DNA from: DATIVK01 sp035465955
Lineage (GTDB): Bacteria; Myxococcota; Myxococcia; Myxococcales; Anaeromyxobacteraceae
Assembly: GCA_035465955.1 (NCBI GenBank)
Contig: DATIVK010000161.1
Coordinates: 1-64,000, forward strand
DNA: 64,000 nt
Direction: 5' to 3'
Shown piece after piece: positions 31,028 to 41,382 of this stretch. The translations under genes were made by a program, and so were the position numbers. The notes beneath the pieces are model-generated. The model saw only the letters and a program-made list of their open reading frames with translations. It did not search any database and had not been told where the DNA came from. Within the stretch, counting starts at the first letter, position 1, and the number at the start of each line of letters is the position of its first letter.

Positions 31028-31876
31028 CTAGAAGCGGAGCGTGAGCCCCAGGGTGGCCCCACCCGGCTGGGGGGAGATCTCGGTCTCGACCTCCCGCACG
31101 AAGTGGCGGTGTGCGTCCCAGACCCCGTACGCGTAGAGCGCCCAGAACAGCCCGGCCGTGACGTACTTGGCCGACTCGATCCGCCCGAGGAGCCGGCGGT
31201 CCGAGTCGGTGAAGGGGGGCCGGGAGCAGTTGGGCTCGCTCGAGGTGCAGAGGCGGCTCCGGTCGTCGGCGATCTGGTTGTGGAGCAGGAACGTGCCCAG
31301 GTTGGCGAGCCCCGCCGCGACCTGCCCTGCGGCGAGGGCGGTCCCCTTGGCGCGCTCGCCGTTCTGGAACTGCCCCGCGCCCAGGGGCATCCAGTTGAAG
31401 AGGTAGAGCCGCTCCTGGACGCGCACGATCTTCGTGGGCGGGCCGGTGCGCGCCTGCTCCTCGAGGAGCAGCTTGCGCTTCGCCTCGTCGGCGAGCCGCT
31501 TCTGCTCGGCGATCGCGCGCCGCCGCTCGCGCAGCGGCGCGAGCGACGCCTCGTTCTCCCGCTTCACCTGCTCGAAGAGCTCGACGATGGGGGGCGGGAC
31601 CAGGAACGGATCGAGGGTGAAGTCCGGGTTCCATGAGAGGAGGTTGACGAAGGCGGACCGGGCCTGCGCGAGGTCCCCGAGCTGGTACTCGGAGATGGCG
31701 AGCATGCGGTACACGTCGACCGCCTGCGCCTCCGTCAGCTCCGGTGAGCCGGCGAGGATCTGCCGGAGGGTGCCGGCGCAGTCCGCGTAGGCCCCGAACT
31801 CGAAGCGGGCGCGGGCGCGCCGGAGATCGGCGTCCGGCGCGTTGAAGAGGAGCGACGCGACGAGGATGGCGATCAT
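31028..31876 (-). CDS. TPR-containing protein with C-terminal membrane-associated domain, 282 aa
   Basis: Signal-like or membrane N-terminus MIAILVASLLFNA, then TPR-like helices (ARARFEFGAYADCAGTLRQIL, VYRMLAISEYQLGDLAQARSAF). A charged coiled coil follows (RENEASLAPLRERRRAIAEQKRLAD), then a glycine-rich hydrophobic region (NWMPLGAGQFQNGERAKGTALAAGQVAAG) resembling the DUF5683-type envelope domain. It overlaps the kinase stop by four bases and sits 14 nt ahead of the activator, so it belongs to the same operon. It probably acts at the envelope beside the kinase. The exact role is unknown. Confidence 0.75.
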   Translation of the reverse strand: MIAILVASLLFNAPDADLRRARARFEFGAYADCAGTLRQILAGSPELTEAQAVDVYRMLAISEYQLGDLAQARSAFVNLLSWNPDFTLDPFLVPPPIVELFEQVKRENEASLAPLRERRRAIAEQKRLADEAKRKLLLEEQARTGPPTKIVRVQERLYLFNWMPLGAGQFQNGERAKGTALAAGQVAAGLANLGTFLLHNQIADDRSRLCTSSEPNCSRPPFTDSDRRLLGRIESAKYVTAGLFWALYAYGVWDAHRHFVREVETEISPQPGGATLGLTLRF

Positions 31877-33645
31877 GGGGTGCGCTCCTCCTGCGGCGCG
31901 GCCACCAGCACGTCGGCGCCGGCCTTGAGCTTGAGCGAGAGGGAGCGTGGCGGAGCGCCGGGGGGGACGAGCTCGACGCGGACCGATCCCTCGTACGGAC
32001 TCTCACCGGGCGGGATCGCGACCTCGAAGGGGGCCCGCTGCGAGTCGCCGGCGGTCCCGAGCGCCCTGCCGTCGACGAGCACCTGGGTGGCGGGTGCCCC
32101 CTCGACGCGGAGCCGCGCCGGCCGGGGCTCGAGCGGCACCCGCAGCTCGCCGACCCGCGCCGCCTCCTCCGCCGTGACCGGCTTCACGTACGGGAAGCAG
32201 CAGGGGTGCTCGATCTGGATGAGGTGGGGGTGGTCGGGCGTCACGACGAAGCGGACGACCTGGACGCCGGCGGCGACCTCGACGTTGTCGAGGAGCGCCC
32301 GCTGCGCGTAGGGGCGGACGTGGATCGAGAGCGTGGCGGCCGGCCCGGGGGCCGGCGCCGCGGCAGGAGCGTGCTTCGTCCGCGGCTCCCGCGGGGCCGC
32401 GGGGCGGCCGGCCCATGACGGTGCGTCGACCGGTGGCTCCACCGCCACCTCCGGCGACGGAGGCGTCGGGGCGACGACCTCGTCGGGGCGGGCCGCCTCG
32501 GGGAGGCGGCCCCTCACGAGCACGACGGTCGCCCCGAACGCGAGGGCGATGAGCGCCACGCCGGCGGCGATCGCGACGAGCAGCCGGCGCCGCCTGGACC
32601 GGTCGGTGAGGGCGTCGATCACCCGGCGGGCCTCCGGGTCGTCCGGGGCCAGCGCCAGGATCCGCGAGAGCACCGCGATCGCGCGCGCGTGCCTGCGCTG
32701 CGCGACGTGGGCTTCAGCCTGGGCCCGCAGCGCCGCCACCGCGCGAGGGAGGAACGCCGCCTTGTAGCCGTCCGGGTCGCGCAGGAAGGCCTCGAGCTCC
32801 GCCTCCGGACGTCCTGCCCCCACCTCCGTGAGGAGGACGTCCAGGGCGTCGCGGACGGCGGCCGCCGACGCCGGCCGCCCGGCCGGATCGACCGAGAGGA
32901 GGCTCGCGAGGAGCGAGGCGAGCGGGTCCGAGACGCGCGGCTCGACGGCCCGGGGGTCCTCGTAGTCGCCCTCCAGCAGCCGCCGCAGGATCGCGGTCGG
33001 GTTCGGCGCCGCGAACGGCAGGCGTCCCGTCGCCAGCCAGTAGAGGAGGGTCCCGAGCGAGAACAGGTCGCTCCGCGCGTCCGCCTCCCGCCCCTCGACG
33101 ATCTCCGGCGCCATGTGGTGCGGCGAGCCCACGAGGGCCCCCGTCATCGTGAGCCGCTCGTCGGAGGCGAGGATCCGCGCGATGCCGAAGTCGGCCAGCT
33201 TGACGCCGGGGTGGTCCCCCTGCCGCACGAGGACGTTCTCCGGCTTGAGGTCGCGGTGGATCACCCCCGCGGCGTGGGCGTGGGCCAGCGCGTCCGCGAG
33301 GGCACGGCCGACGAGCAGCGCCACCTCGGGCTGGCCGAAGCCGACCTCGCCCTGGAACGCGCGCAGCGTCCTGCCCTGCACGAACTCGGTGACCAGGTAG
33401 CTCTCCGGCGCGGCGTCGCCCGAGTAGTCGTAGATCTCGACGATGCCGGGGTGGGAGAGCCGCGCGCCCGCGCGCGCCTCGCGCGAGAAGCGGGCGCGCG
33501 ACTCGGGACGGGAGGCGAGGTGGGGGTGGAGCAGCTTGACCGCCACCTCGCGATCGAGCGCGGTGTCGCGGCCGCGGTATACCGCGGCCATCCCACCCGT
33601 CCCCACCTGCTCCAGCAGGATGTAGCGCCCCAGCGTCCGGATCAC
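31873..33645 (-). CDS. transmembrane Hanks-type serine/threonine kinase, about 590 aa
   Basis: Kinase domain at about 1-260: glycine loop VGTGGMAAVY, catalytic lysine in VAVKLLH, HRDLKPENVL catalytic loop, DFGIAR, APEIVEG. A TPR-like stretch (RHARAIAVLSRILALAPDDPEA) leads to one membrane helix near 370-392 (LLVAIAAGVALIALAFGATVVLV). A Pro-rich linker then leads to an extracytoplasmic PEGA-like beta domain (LRVEGAPATQVLVDGRALGTA). The GTG at 33645 opens just before the kinase fold; an in-frame GTG at 33687 would add 14 residues. First gene of a four-gene operon with overlapping cistrons. Confidence 0.92.
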   Translation of the reverse strand: MIRTLGRYILLEQVGTGGMAAVYRGRDTALDREVAVKLLHPHLASRPESRARFSREARAGARLSHPGIVEIYDYSGDAAPESYLVTEFVQGRTLRAFQGEVGFGQPEVALLVGRALADALAHAHAAGVIHRDLKPENVLVRQGDHPGVKLADFGIARILASDERLTMTGALVGSPHHMAPEIVEGREADARSDLFSLGTLLYWLATGRLPFAAPNPTAILRRLLEGDYEDPRAVEPRVSDPLASLLASLLSVDPAGRPASAAAVRDALDVLLTEVGAGRPEAELEAFLRDPDGYKAAFLPRAVAALRAQAEAHVAQRRHARAIAVLSRILALAPDDPEARRVIDALTDRSRRRRLLVAIAAGVALIALAFGATVVLVRGRLPEAARPDEVVAPTPPSPEVAVEPPVDAPSWAGRPAAPREPRTKHAPAAAPAPGPAATLSIHVRPYAQRALLDNVEVAAGVQVVRFVVTPDHPHLIQIEHPCCFPYVKPVTAEEAARVGELRVPLEPRPARLRVEGAPATQVLVDGRALGTAGDSQRAPFEVAIPPGESPYEGSVRVELVPPGAPPRSLSLKLKAGADVLVAAPQEERTP

Positions 33646-33763
33646 GGTCCACCCGCCCAGCCTCCGGTCACGGCCAAGGCGCGACACGGCTGACCGGGTT
33701 CACGGGCGGACTATGACATGCGTGGCAGGGTGGAGGCCACCCCTCGCGTCAGCCGGATCGCGC

Positions 33764-36247
<2,484 letters not shown>

Positions 36248-36313
36248 CGGCCGTCTCCTTGAGGGCTCGAACCGCGCGCGATTCCTGGCGTCTTCCGATA
36301 CCCGCGGGATGCC

Positions 36314-36322
36314 ACTATATCA
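36314..36322 (-). promoter_or_regulatory. extended -10 promoter of lon
   Basis: The minus strand reads TGATATAGT, an extended -10, 66 nt before the lon ATG. No good -35 is visible at the usual distance, and I do not see a heat-shock (sigma-32) consensus. Confidence 0.4.
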
Positions 36323-36379
36323 ACAACAACGAGGGGGACCGGCGCGATTCCGCGCGAGATCGGAGTCGTTACAAGGGCT

Positions 36380-36408
36380 TTGACAGCCCCTCGATCTCAC
36401 CGATAGCA
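36380..36408 (+). promoter_or_regulatory. promoter of the phosphoesterase operon
   Basis: TTGACA (36380-36385) is followed after 16 nt by GATAGC (36402-36407), with TAGCAT overlapping as an alternative at 18 nt. It points to the gene at 36456, about 50 nt ahead of its start. Confidence 0.5.
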
Positions 36409-36455
36409 TCCGCGGTCACCGGCGGGCCACGCCATCGCGGCCCTGGGAGACCGCC

Positions 36456-37295
36456 ATCATCCGACTCGGACATATCAGCGACCTGCACGTCGCCGACAAG
36501 GGACGCTACCCTCGCCACGGCCTCACCCCGAAGGATTGCGACAAGCACTCCGTGCGGCTCCTGAAGGGTCTGCTCGAGGCGCTGGAGGAGATCCGGATCG
36601 ACCACCTCGTCGTCACCGGCGATCTCACCCTGTCGGGCGAGCCTTCCGAGTTCGAGAAGGTCGGGAAGCTGCTGGAGCCGTGGGCCAAGGCTGGGAAGCT
36701 CACCCTCGTCCCCGGAAACCACGACGTCTGGAGCTATGAGGCGGCCGAGAAGTTCCGGTTCCTCCGGGCGCTCGGACCGGACGGGAAGGGGATGCGCGCA
36801 GCGGTGCAGAGCTTCCCCGCCGCGGTCCCGCTCGGCGACGAGGCGGTCCTGATCGCGCTCGACAGCGCGCGCTGGGGCGAGGATCCCCGGCAGACCCCCG
36901 GTAAGGTCGGGACCCAGCAGCTTCGCGCGGCCCGCGAGCTCGTGCGCGAGCACGCCCGGCAGGAGAAGGCGGTGCTCCTCGCCCTCCACCACCACCTCGT
37001 CATCCCGCCCGAGCGGGTTCCTTCCGACGCGAAGGTGGCGAAGATGCCCCTCGCCGACGCCGACCAGATCGTGCGGCTCGTCGCCGAGCTGCCCGTCGCG
37101 GCCGTGCTCCACGGGCACCGTCACGTCGCCTTCCGCCTCGACCTGCCGGGGGCGAGCGGCCCCACGCCCGTGCTCTGCGCGGGCTCGGCATCCCGCGTGG
37201 CCGACGAGCCGATCCGTCGCGCCCGCGCCTTCGTCTACGAGATCGACCGCACCGGCGTGAAGAACGTCGAGTCTTTCGTCGCAGGAATGGAGTGA
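36456..37295 (+). CDS. calcineurin-like metallophosphoesterase, 279 aa, apparent AUC start
   Basis: Hydrolyses phosphoester bonds with two metals. The family motifs are all present: HISDLH (D-x-H), VVTGDLTLSG (GD), PGNHDVW (GNHD), LALHHH and LHGHRH. The N-terminus containing HISDLH lies upstream of the first ATG/GTG (GTG at 36552), and in-frame upstream to the TGA at 36381 there is no ATG, GTG or TTG. The reading (I)IRLGHISDLHVA matches relatives that begin MIRL. A GGGAGA ribosome site sits 5 nt before ATC at 36456, so I take AUC as the start, pending re-sequencing. First gene of a likely three-gene unit; 4 nt separate it from the next. Confidence 0.85.
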   Translation: MIRLGHISDLHVADKGRYPRHGLTPKDCDKHSVRLLKGLLEALEEIRIDHLVVTGDLTLSGEPSEFEKVGKLLEPWAKAGKLTLVPGNHDVWSYEAAEKFRFLRALGPDGKGMRAAVQSFPAAVPLGDEAVLIALDSARWGEDPRQTPGKVGTQQLRAARELVREHARQEKAVLLALHHHLVIPPERVPSDAKVAKMPLADADQIVRLVAELPVAAVLHGHRHVAFRLDLPGASGPTPVLCAGSASRVADEPIRRARAFVYEIDRTGVKNVESFVAGME

Positions 37296-37299
37296 ACCG

Positions 37300-38214
37300 A
37301 TGAAGAAGATCCTGTTCGTGGCGCTCCCCGCTGGGATCGCCATCTTTGCTGCCGTCGCCATCTTCGCGGCCTTCCGCGACCGCGGGGAGTCCACGGCGTC
37401 GCTGCTGGAGCGCGCCCAGCTGAAGCGCGAGTTCGTGGAGCGCGCGGCCGTCGGGCGCGCGCTCCCGCCCGAGCGGATCGACGAGTGGCGGGACGAGTCC
37501 GCCGCGCTCTTCCGCTGGTACCTCCAGGAGCTCTCCGCGATCCGCAACCGCCACCCGACCGTCCCCCCCGCGCCGACCGGCGCGGCGGCCGCTGCCGAGG
37601 AGCGGAAGGGGAAGTTCACCGAGAAGGATCGGGCGAGCTACGGGGAGTGGCAGAAGCTCGCCGACGATCGCTTCGCGCTGGTGAAGGAGGCCCGCTACGC
37701 GCCGCTCTTCACGGCCACCGTCGAGGGGATGCGCCTCGACCTGCTCTCCATCACGACCGGACAGCACCCGGCGGGCGGCGGCGCCGCGCTCCGGATCGAC
37801 TTCGCGCTCTGGGGCGCGCCCCGCAACGTCGTCAAGGAGAAGCAGGGCGACGTCACGACCACCAAGGTGGTCCTGCCGATCGCCTTCCGGCAGCTCGCCT
37901 TCCGCATGCTCGACGAGAAGGGGAAGCTCTACGGCGAGATGAGCGGCCCCGGCGAGCCCTTCCAGAAGCTCTCCGACCCGGAGCGCTGGATCGAGGACTT
38001 CCCCCCGGGCGTCCTGTTCGGGACCTGGTGGGTGGATCTCCTCCCGCGGGAGGCCGTCAACGCCGAGCTGGACGTCGACGTCGCCCTCCGCGGCGCGAAC
38101 GGCAACGAGCGCTCCGGCCCCTTCAAGTTCACGCTGCCGGTCCGCGAGGAGTGGCGGGTCGCGCCGGGCGCCGCGTACGAGGCCCAGACGCGCGAAGTGG
38201 CGCCGACTCCCTGA
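37300..38214 (+). CDS. membrane-anchored protein of unknown function, 304 aa
   Basis: A single N-terminal membrane segment (KKILFVALPAGIAIFAAVAIFAAF) anchors a soluble domain that should lie in the periplasm. The mature part begins helical (LKREFVERAAVGRALPPERIDEW) and later becomes beta-rich (LRIDFALWGAP, KVVLPIAFRQLAFRMLDEKGKLYGEM). No catalytic motif is recognisable. It starts 4 nt after the phosphoesterase stop and is followed 6 nt later by the coiled-coil gene, so the three probably form an operon. Confidence 0.7.
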   Translation: MKKILFVALPAGIAIFAAVAIFAAFRDRGESTASLLERAQLKREFVERAAVGRALPPERIDEWRDESAALFRWYLQELSAIRNRHPTVPPAPTGAAAAAEERKGKFTEKDRASYGEWQKLADDRFALVKEARYAPLFTATVEGMRLDLLSITTGQHPAGGGAALRIDFALWGAPRNVVKEKQGDVTTTKVVLPIAFRQLAFRMLDEKGKLYGEMSGPGEPFQKLSDPERWIEDFPPGVLFGTWWVDLLPREAVNAELDVDVALRGANGNERSGPFKFTLPVREEWRVAPGAAYEAQTREVAPTP

Positions 38215-38220
38215 CCCGAC

Positions 38221-39558
38221 GTGGAGGCGAAGCGTAAGGGCGGCAAGGGCTCGCGGGCGAAGGCGGCGGGCGGGGGGGGCGTGTCGGCGTCGAAGCCGCC
38301 GCGCGCCCGCCGCGCCGCCGCGCTCCCGGCCGCCGACGGCGACGCGCCGCTGCACGAGCTCAGCCGCGACGAGCTCTCGGTCTTCCTCTACGCGGCCCTC
38401 CTCCCCGAGGAGAACCTCCAGATCGTCCGCGAGCTGGGGCTCTCCGTGCCGGGGTTCCGGACGGAGGCGCTCTCCGAGCCGGAGCGCTGCGATCTGATCG
38501 CCGACGAGGTGCGAGCCTCCCCCGGGCTGCGCGACCGGGTGATGGAGGCGCTCCGGAACGGCTTCGGACGCCCGCCGCTCGCGGGCGTCGCGCTCGATGC
38601 CCGTGCGGCGCAGGACCTCGTCGACGTCGGCACGACGGAGCACGGCACGGTGCTGGCGCTCTGGCGGGTCCTCGCCGACCCGACGCCAGCCGTGCGTGCG
38701 CTGGCACGGCCGCTGCTCGCCCGGATGCTCGCGGAGTACTACGGTCCGCCCCCCGGCGAGGGAGACGCAGCGCCCGGGGCGCGTCCGCCGGAGGAGCCCG
38801 AGGGCGACGCCCCCGACGGCGGCCGCGTCGAGGCGTTGGAGCGCGAGCTGGCCCGGGCGCGCGCGCGGGACGAGCAGGCCCGCGCCCGGCTGAACGAGCG
38901 CGTCGAGAAGCTCCAGGGGCAGCTCAAGGAGGCCCGGGCCGCCGAGGCCCGAGCCGTGGACGAGGCGGCCCGGGCGCGGGGGGCCAGCGAGCAGGCGAAG
39001 GAGGCGCTCCGCCGTGCCGAGACGGCCCTCGAGGCCGAGCGCAGCACCGCCGCCTCGGCGGAGGCTCAACGTGCGCGGCAGGAGCTCCGGGAGGTCTCCT
39101 CGAAGCTCGCCGCCGCGGTCGCCCGGGCGGAGCGCGCCGAGGCGAAGGCGACCGGCCTGGAGCGTTCGCTCGAGGCCGCGCAGGCCCGCTCCACGGCGCC
39201 GCCAGCCGGTCCCTCCACCGGTCCCGTCGAGGCCGGCGCCGAGGAGCCCGACGAGGGGCAGGCGACCTGGCTCTTTCCGGTCTACACGCGGGAGTTCTAC
39301 GACTCGCTGGAGGGGTGGGACCGCCGGATCCAGCGGGCCGCGTTCAAGCAGGGCCACCTCCTCGCGCAGGATCACCGCCACCCGAGCCTTCGCGCGCTCC
39401 CCCTGGAGGGGTTGCCGGGCTACTACCGCGTCCGCGTCGCCACCGACGTGCGGCTCATCTACCGTCGCGGCGACGACCAGGGGAAGGTGGAGATCCTCTC
39501 GCTGATCGACCGCGAGGACCTGGATCGCTACGTGCGCCAGGCCAAGACAAGGGGGTAG
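38221..39558 (+). CDS. coiled-coil protein with C-terminal RelE/ParE-like domain, 445 aa
   Basis: Three parts can be seen. Residues about 45-180 are a helical domain (LHELSRDELSVFLYAALLPE, PAVRALARPLLARMLAEYYG). Residues about 195-325 are long heptad coiled coil (ERELARARARDEQARARLNE). Residues about 350-440 resemble the RelE/ParE toxin fold: VYTREFYDSLEGWDRRIQRA helix, then LRALPLEGLPGYYRVRVA, TDVRLIYRRGD and VEILSLIDREDLDRYV, in the strand order of that superfamily. GTG start at 38221. No antitoxin-like partner lies beside it. I infer a RelE-derived domain adapted to a structural or RNA-binding role. Confidence 0.75.
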   Translation: MEAKRKGGKGSRAKAAGGGGVSASKPPRARRAAALPAADGDAPLHELSRDELSVFLYAALLPEENLQIVRELGLSVPGFRTEALSEPERCDLIADEVRASPGLRDRVMEALRNGFGRPPLAGVALDARAAQDLVDVGTTEHGTVLALWRVLADPTPAVRALARPLLARMLAEYYGPPPGEGDAAPGARPPEEPEGDAPDGGRVEALERELARARARDEQARARLNERVEKLQGQLKEARAAEARAVDEAARARGASEQAKEALRRAETALEAERSTAASAEAQRARQELREVSSKLAAAVARAERAEAKATGLERSLEAAQARSTAPPAGPSTGPVEAGAEEPDEGQATWLFPVYTREFYDSLEGWDRRIQRAAFKQGHLLAQDHRHPSLRALPLEGLPGYYRVRVATDVRLIYRRGDDQGKVEILSLIDREDLDRYVRQAKTRG

Positions 39559-39562
39559 CGAT

Positions 39563-39587
39563 CCCTCTCCCTCACCGAGGGAGAGGG
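39563..39587. repeat. perfect intergenic hairpin, likely dispersed repeat element and bidirectional terminator
   Basis: An 11-bp perfect stem CCCTCTCCCTC / GAGGGAGAGGG with a 3-nt loop sits between two convergent genes and is followed by CAGGGTGAGGGAG. This purine/pyrimidine hairpin with a trailing GTGAGGG is typical of a dispersed intergenic repeat seen in many proteobacterial genomes. There is no T-run, so terminator action is only possible. Confidence 0.5.
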
Positions 39588-39611
39588 CAGGGTGAGGGAG
39601 ACGCTTTGGAG

Positions 39612-40304
39612 CTACTGGAGCTTCCGGTAGATCCCCACGACCACGCCCAGGATCATCGTGCTCCGGAAGTCCGACTCCCGGACGTAGATCGGCGCCATGC
39701 GCGGGTTCGACGGCTGGAACCGGACGCGGTCCCCCTCGCGGTAGATGCGCTTCACGGTCGCCTCGTCGCCGATCATCGCGACGACGATCTCGCCGTCCTC
39801 GGCCTGGAGTTGCTTCTTCACGAAGACGTAGTCGCCCGACAGGATGCCGTCGCCGATCATCGAGTCGCCCTGGACGCGGAGCCCGTAGACCTTCTTGTTG
39901 GTCCCGAGCAGGAAGGAGTCGACCTGGACCGTGTCCTCCACGTGCTGCTGGGCGAGGATCGGCTGGCCCGCGGCGACGCGGCCGAGGATCGGGATCTCGA
40001 CGAGGCGCGCGGCGGCGGGCCGCCCACCCGCGCGAGGGTGGAGCGGGACCACCTTCGCGTCACGGCCGCCGCCGAGCACCTCCCGCGCCCGCTCGGTCGG
40101 GATGAGGGCGCGCGACTTGACGGGGTCGCGCGTCAGGAACCCCTTCTTCTCGAGCGCCTTGAGGTGGTCGTTGACGCCGTTGGTGGACCGGATGTCGAGC
40201 GCCTCGCCGATCTCGCGGATCGTGGGCGGGTACCCGTTGTCCTCGATCTGCTGGACGATGAAGCGGAGCACCTCGAGCTGCCGGTCGGTGAGCGTGACGG
40301 TCAT
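39612..40304 (-). CDS. lexA: SOS repressor LexA, 230 aa
   Basis: Represses DNA-damage genes and self-cleaves when RecA is activated. The N-terminal winged helix includes the recognition segment TIREIGEALDIRSTNGVNDHL. The cleavage site is Ala112-Gly113 (RVAAGQP), and the catalytic residues are Ser147 (GDSMIGDG) and Lys184 (VKRIY). AGGAGG lies 6 nt before the ATG. An operator overlapping its promoter indicates autoregulation. Confidence 0.97.
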   Translation of the reverse strand: MTVTLTDRQLEVLRFIVQQIEDNGYPPTIREIGEALDIRSTNGVNDHLKALEKKGFLTRDPVKSRALIPTERAREVLGGGRDAKVVPLHPRAGGRPAAARLVEIPILGRVAAGQPILAQQHVEDTVQVDSFLLGTNKKVYGLRVQGDSMIGDGILSGDYVFVKKQLQAEDGEIVVAMIGDEATVKRIYREGDRVRFQPSNPRMAPIYVRESDFRSTMILGVVVGIYRKLQ

Positions 40305-40313
40305 GACACCTCC

Positions 40314-40350
40314 TGAACATCGGTATACTGTCACCGTGTTCAGAAGGCAA
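40314..40350 (-). promoter_or_regulatory. lexA promoter with overlapping LexA operator
   Basis: The minus strand reads TTGCCT, 17 nt, TATACC: a good sigma-70 promoter. Across it lie inverted arms TGAACA (40314-40319) and TGTTCA (40337-40342), 17 nt apart. The plus-strand half CTGTCACCGTGTTCAGA matches the Myxococcus LexA box (as I recall it: CTRHAMRYBYGTTCAGS) at 14 of 17 positions. The site would let LexA block its own promoter. Confidence 0.65.
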
Positions 40351-40383
40351 GAATCCGGGCCGGCGACGAGGTAGGGTAGGCGC

Positions 40384-41382
40384 GTGAGCCACCTGCGCCT
40401 CGGCACGTCCATCCTCGCCGGCTCGCGCGCCGCCGCGCGCGAGGCCTGGCTGTTGCCTGTCTCGGCGCTCCTCTCCGTCCTCCGCACCGCGGCCACCGCC
40501 CCGGCCCTCGCGGTCGCGCTGGTCCTCCCCGTGCAGGGAGCGATCGCCGGTGCGCGCCACCGCCCCATCTCCCTCTTCGCGCCGGTCGAGGGCGCGCTCG
40601 CCGTGATCGGCTCGGGCCGCTACCGGGCGCTCGTCGCCGGGCTCCTCCTCGCCGGGATCGCGCTCGGCGGGCTCGTGCGCGTGATCTTCCTCGCCGGCGC
40701 CCTCCCCACGCTCGGCGCCAGCCTCGCGGGCGCCGACGCGACGCGCCGCTTCGCTCCGGGCGTGGTCTGGGGGCTCCCGCGCCAGCTCGCCACCTGGCTC
40801 CTGGCGGCGCTCGCCGAGCTGGGCGCCGCCGGGTTCCTGGCCGCCGGCGCCACCGCCGCCGTCCTGGTGGCCGGGGAGGGCGTGCGCAGCCCCTTCCTCG
40901 CAGCGGCCCTGGGGGCGGCGGTGCTCACCGTCGGGCTCGGGGGGCTCGTCGCGGCCCGGGTCGTCGGGGACGTCGCCGCCGCGCGCGCGGCCATCCTGGG
41001 CGAAGGGGCGGCGCGGGCGTTCTCCGGCGCGGCCCGTCGCCTCCTCTCGCAGCCGGGCCCCTTCCTCCTCGGCGGGCTCGCCGCGGCCTTCGCCGGCGCG
41101 GCGGCGACCTCCGTGCTGGGGCCGGCGGAGGGCGTCCTCGGGGCGGTCGCCGGCCACCTCCAAGGCGCCGTGCTGGTGGGCCCCCGGCTCATCCTCGCGT
41201 CGTTCGCGACCCTCATCGCCGCGGCCGTCGACCTCGCATGGCTCGGCACCGCCGCCGCCCTCGCGTGCGCGGGCGACGCGTCAGCGCTTCAGCCACCGCC
41301 GGAGGGGGACCTTGCGCACGTGCAGCGGGGCGAGGTGCAGGAGGAGGCCCCCGAGGGCGGTCAGCATCCCGGCGACGAGTGA
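40384..41382 (+). CDS. multi-pass inner-membrane protein, 332 aa
   Basis: About six hydrophobic Ala/Leu/Gly segments (LPVSALLSVLRTAATAPALAVALVLPVQ, ALVAGLLLAGIALGGLVRVIFLAGAL and others) form an integral membrane protein. I do not recognise a family; it has no enzyme signature. GTG start at 40384, divergent from lexA with 79 nt between the starts, so the LexA operator could influence it. Its last 34 codons overlap the 3' end of the convergent UbiB-like gene, giving a charged tail (PPPEGDLAHVQRGEVQEEAP) unlike the rest. Confidence 0.7.
   Translation: MSHLRLGTSILAGSRAAAREAWLLPVSALLSVLRTAATAPALAVALVLPVQGAIAGARHRPISLFAPVEGALAVIGSGRYRALVAGLLLAGIALGGLVRVIFLAGALPTLGASLAGADATRRFAPGVVWGLPRQLATWLLAALAELGAAGFLAAGATAAVLVAGEGVRSPFLAAALGAAVLTVGLGGLVAARVVGDVAAARAAILGEGAARAFSGAARRLLSQPGPFLLGGLAAAFAGAAATSVLGPAEGVLGAVAGHLQGAVLVGPRLILASFATLIAAAVDLAWLGTAAALACAGDASALQPPPEGDLAHVQRGEVQEEAPEGGQHPGDE

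Noticed and set aside
33728..33742. small GGGTGG/CCACCC hairpin between lon and the kinase gene
   Set aside because: Six base pairs with no T-run. It could be chance in this GC-rich sequence.
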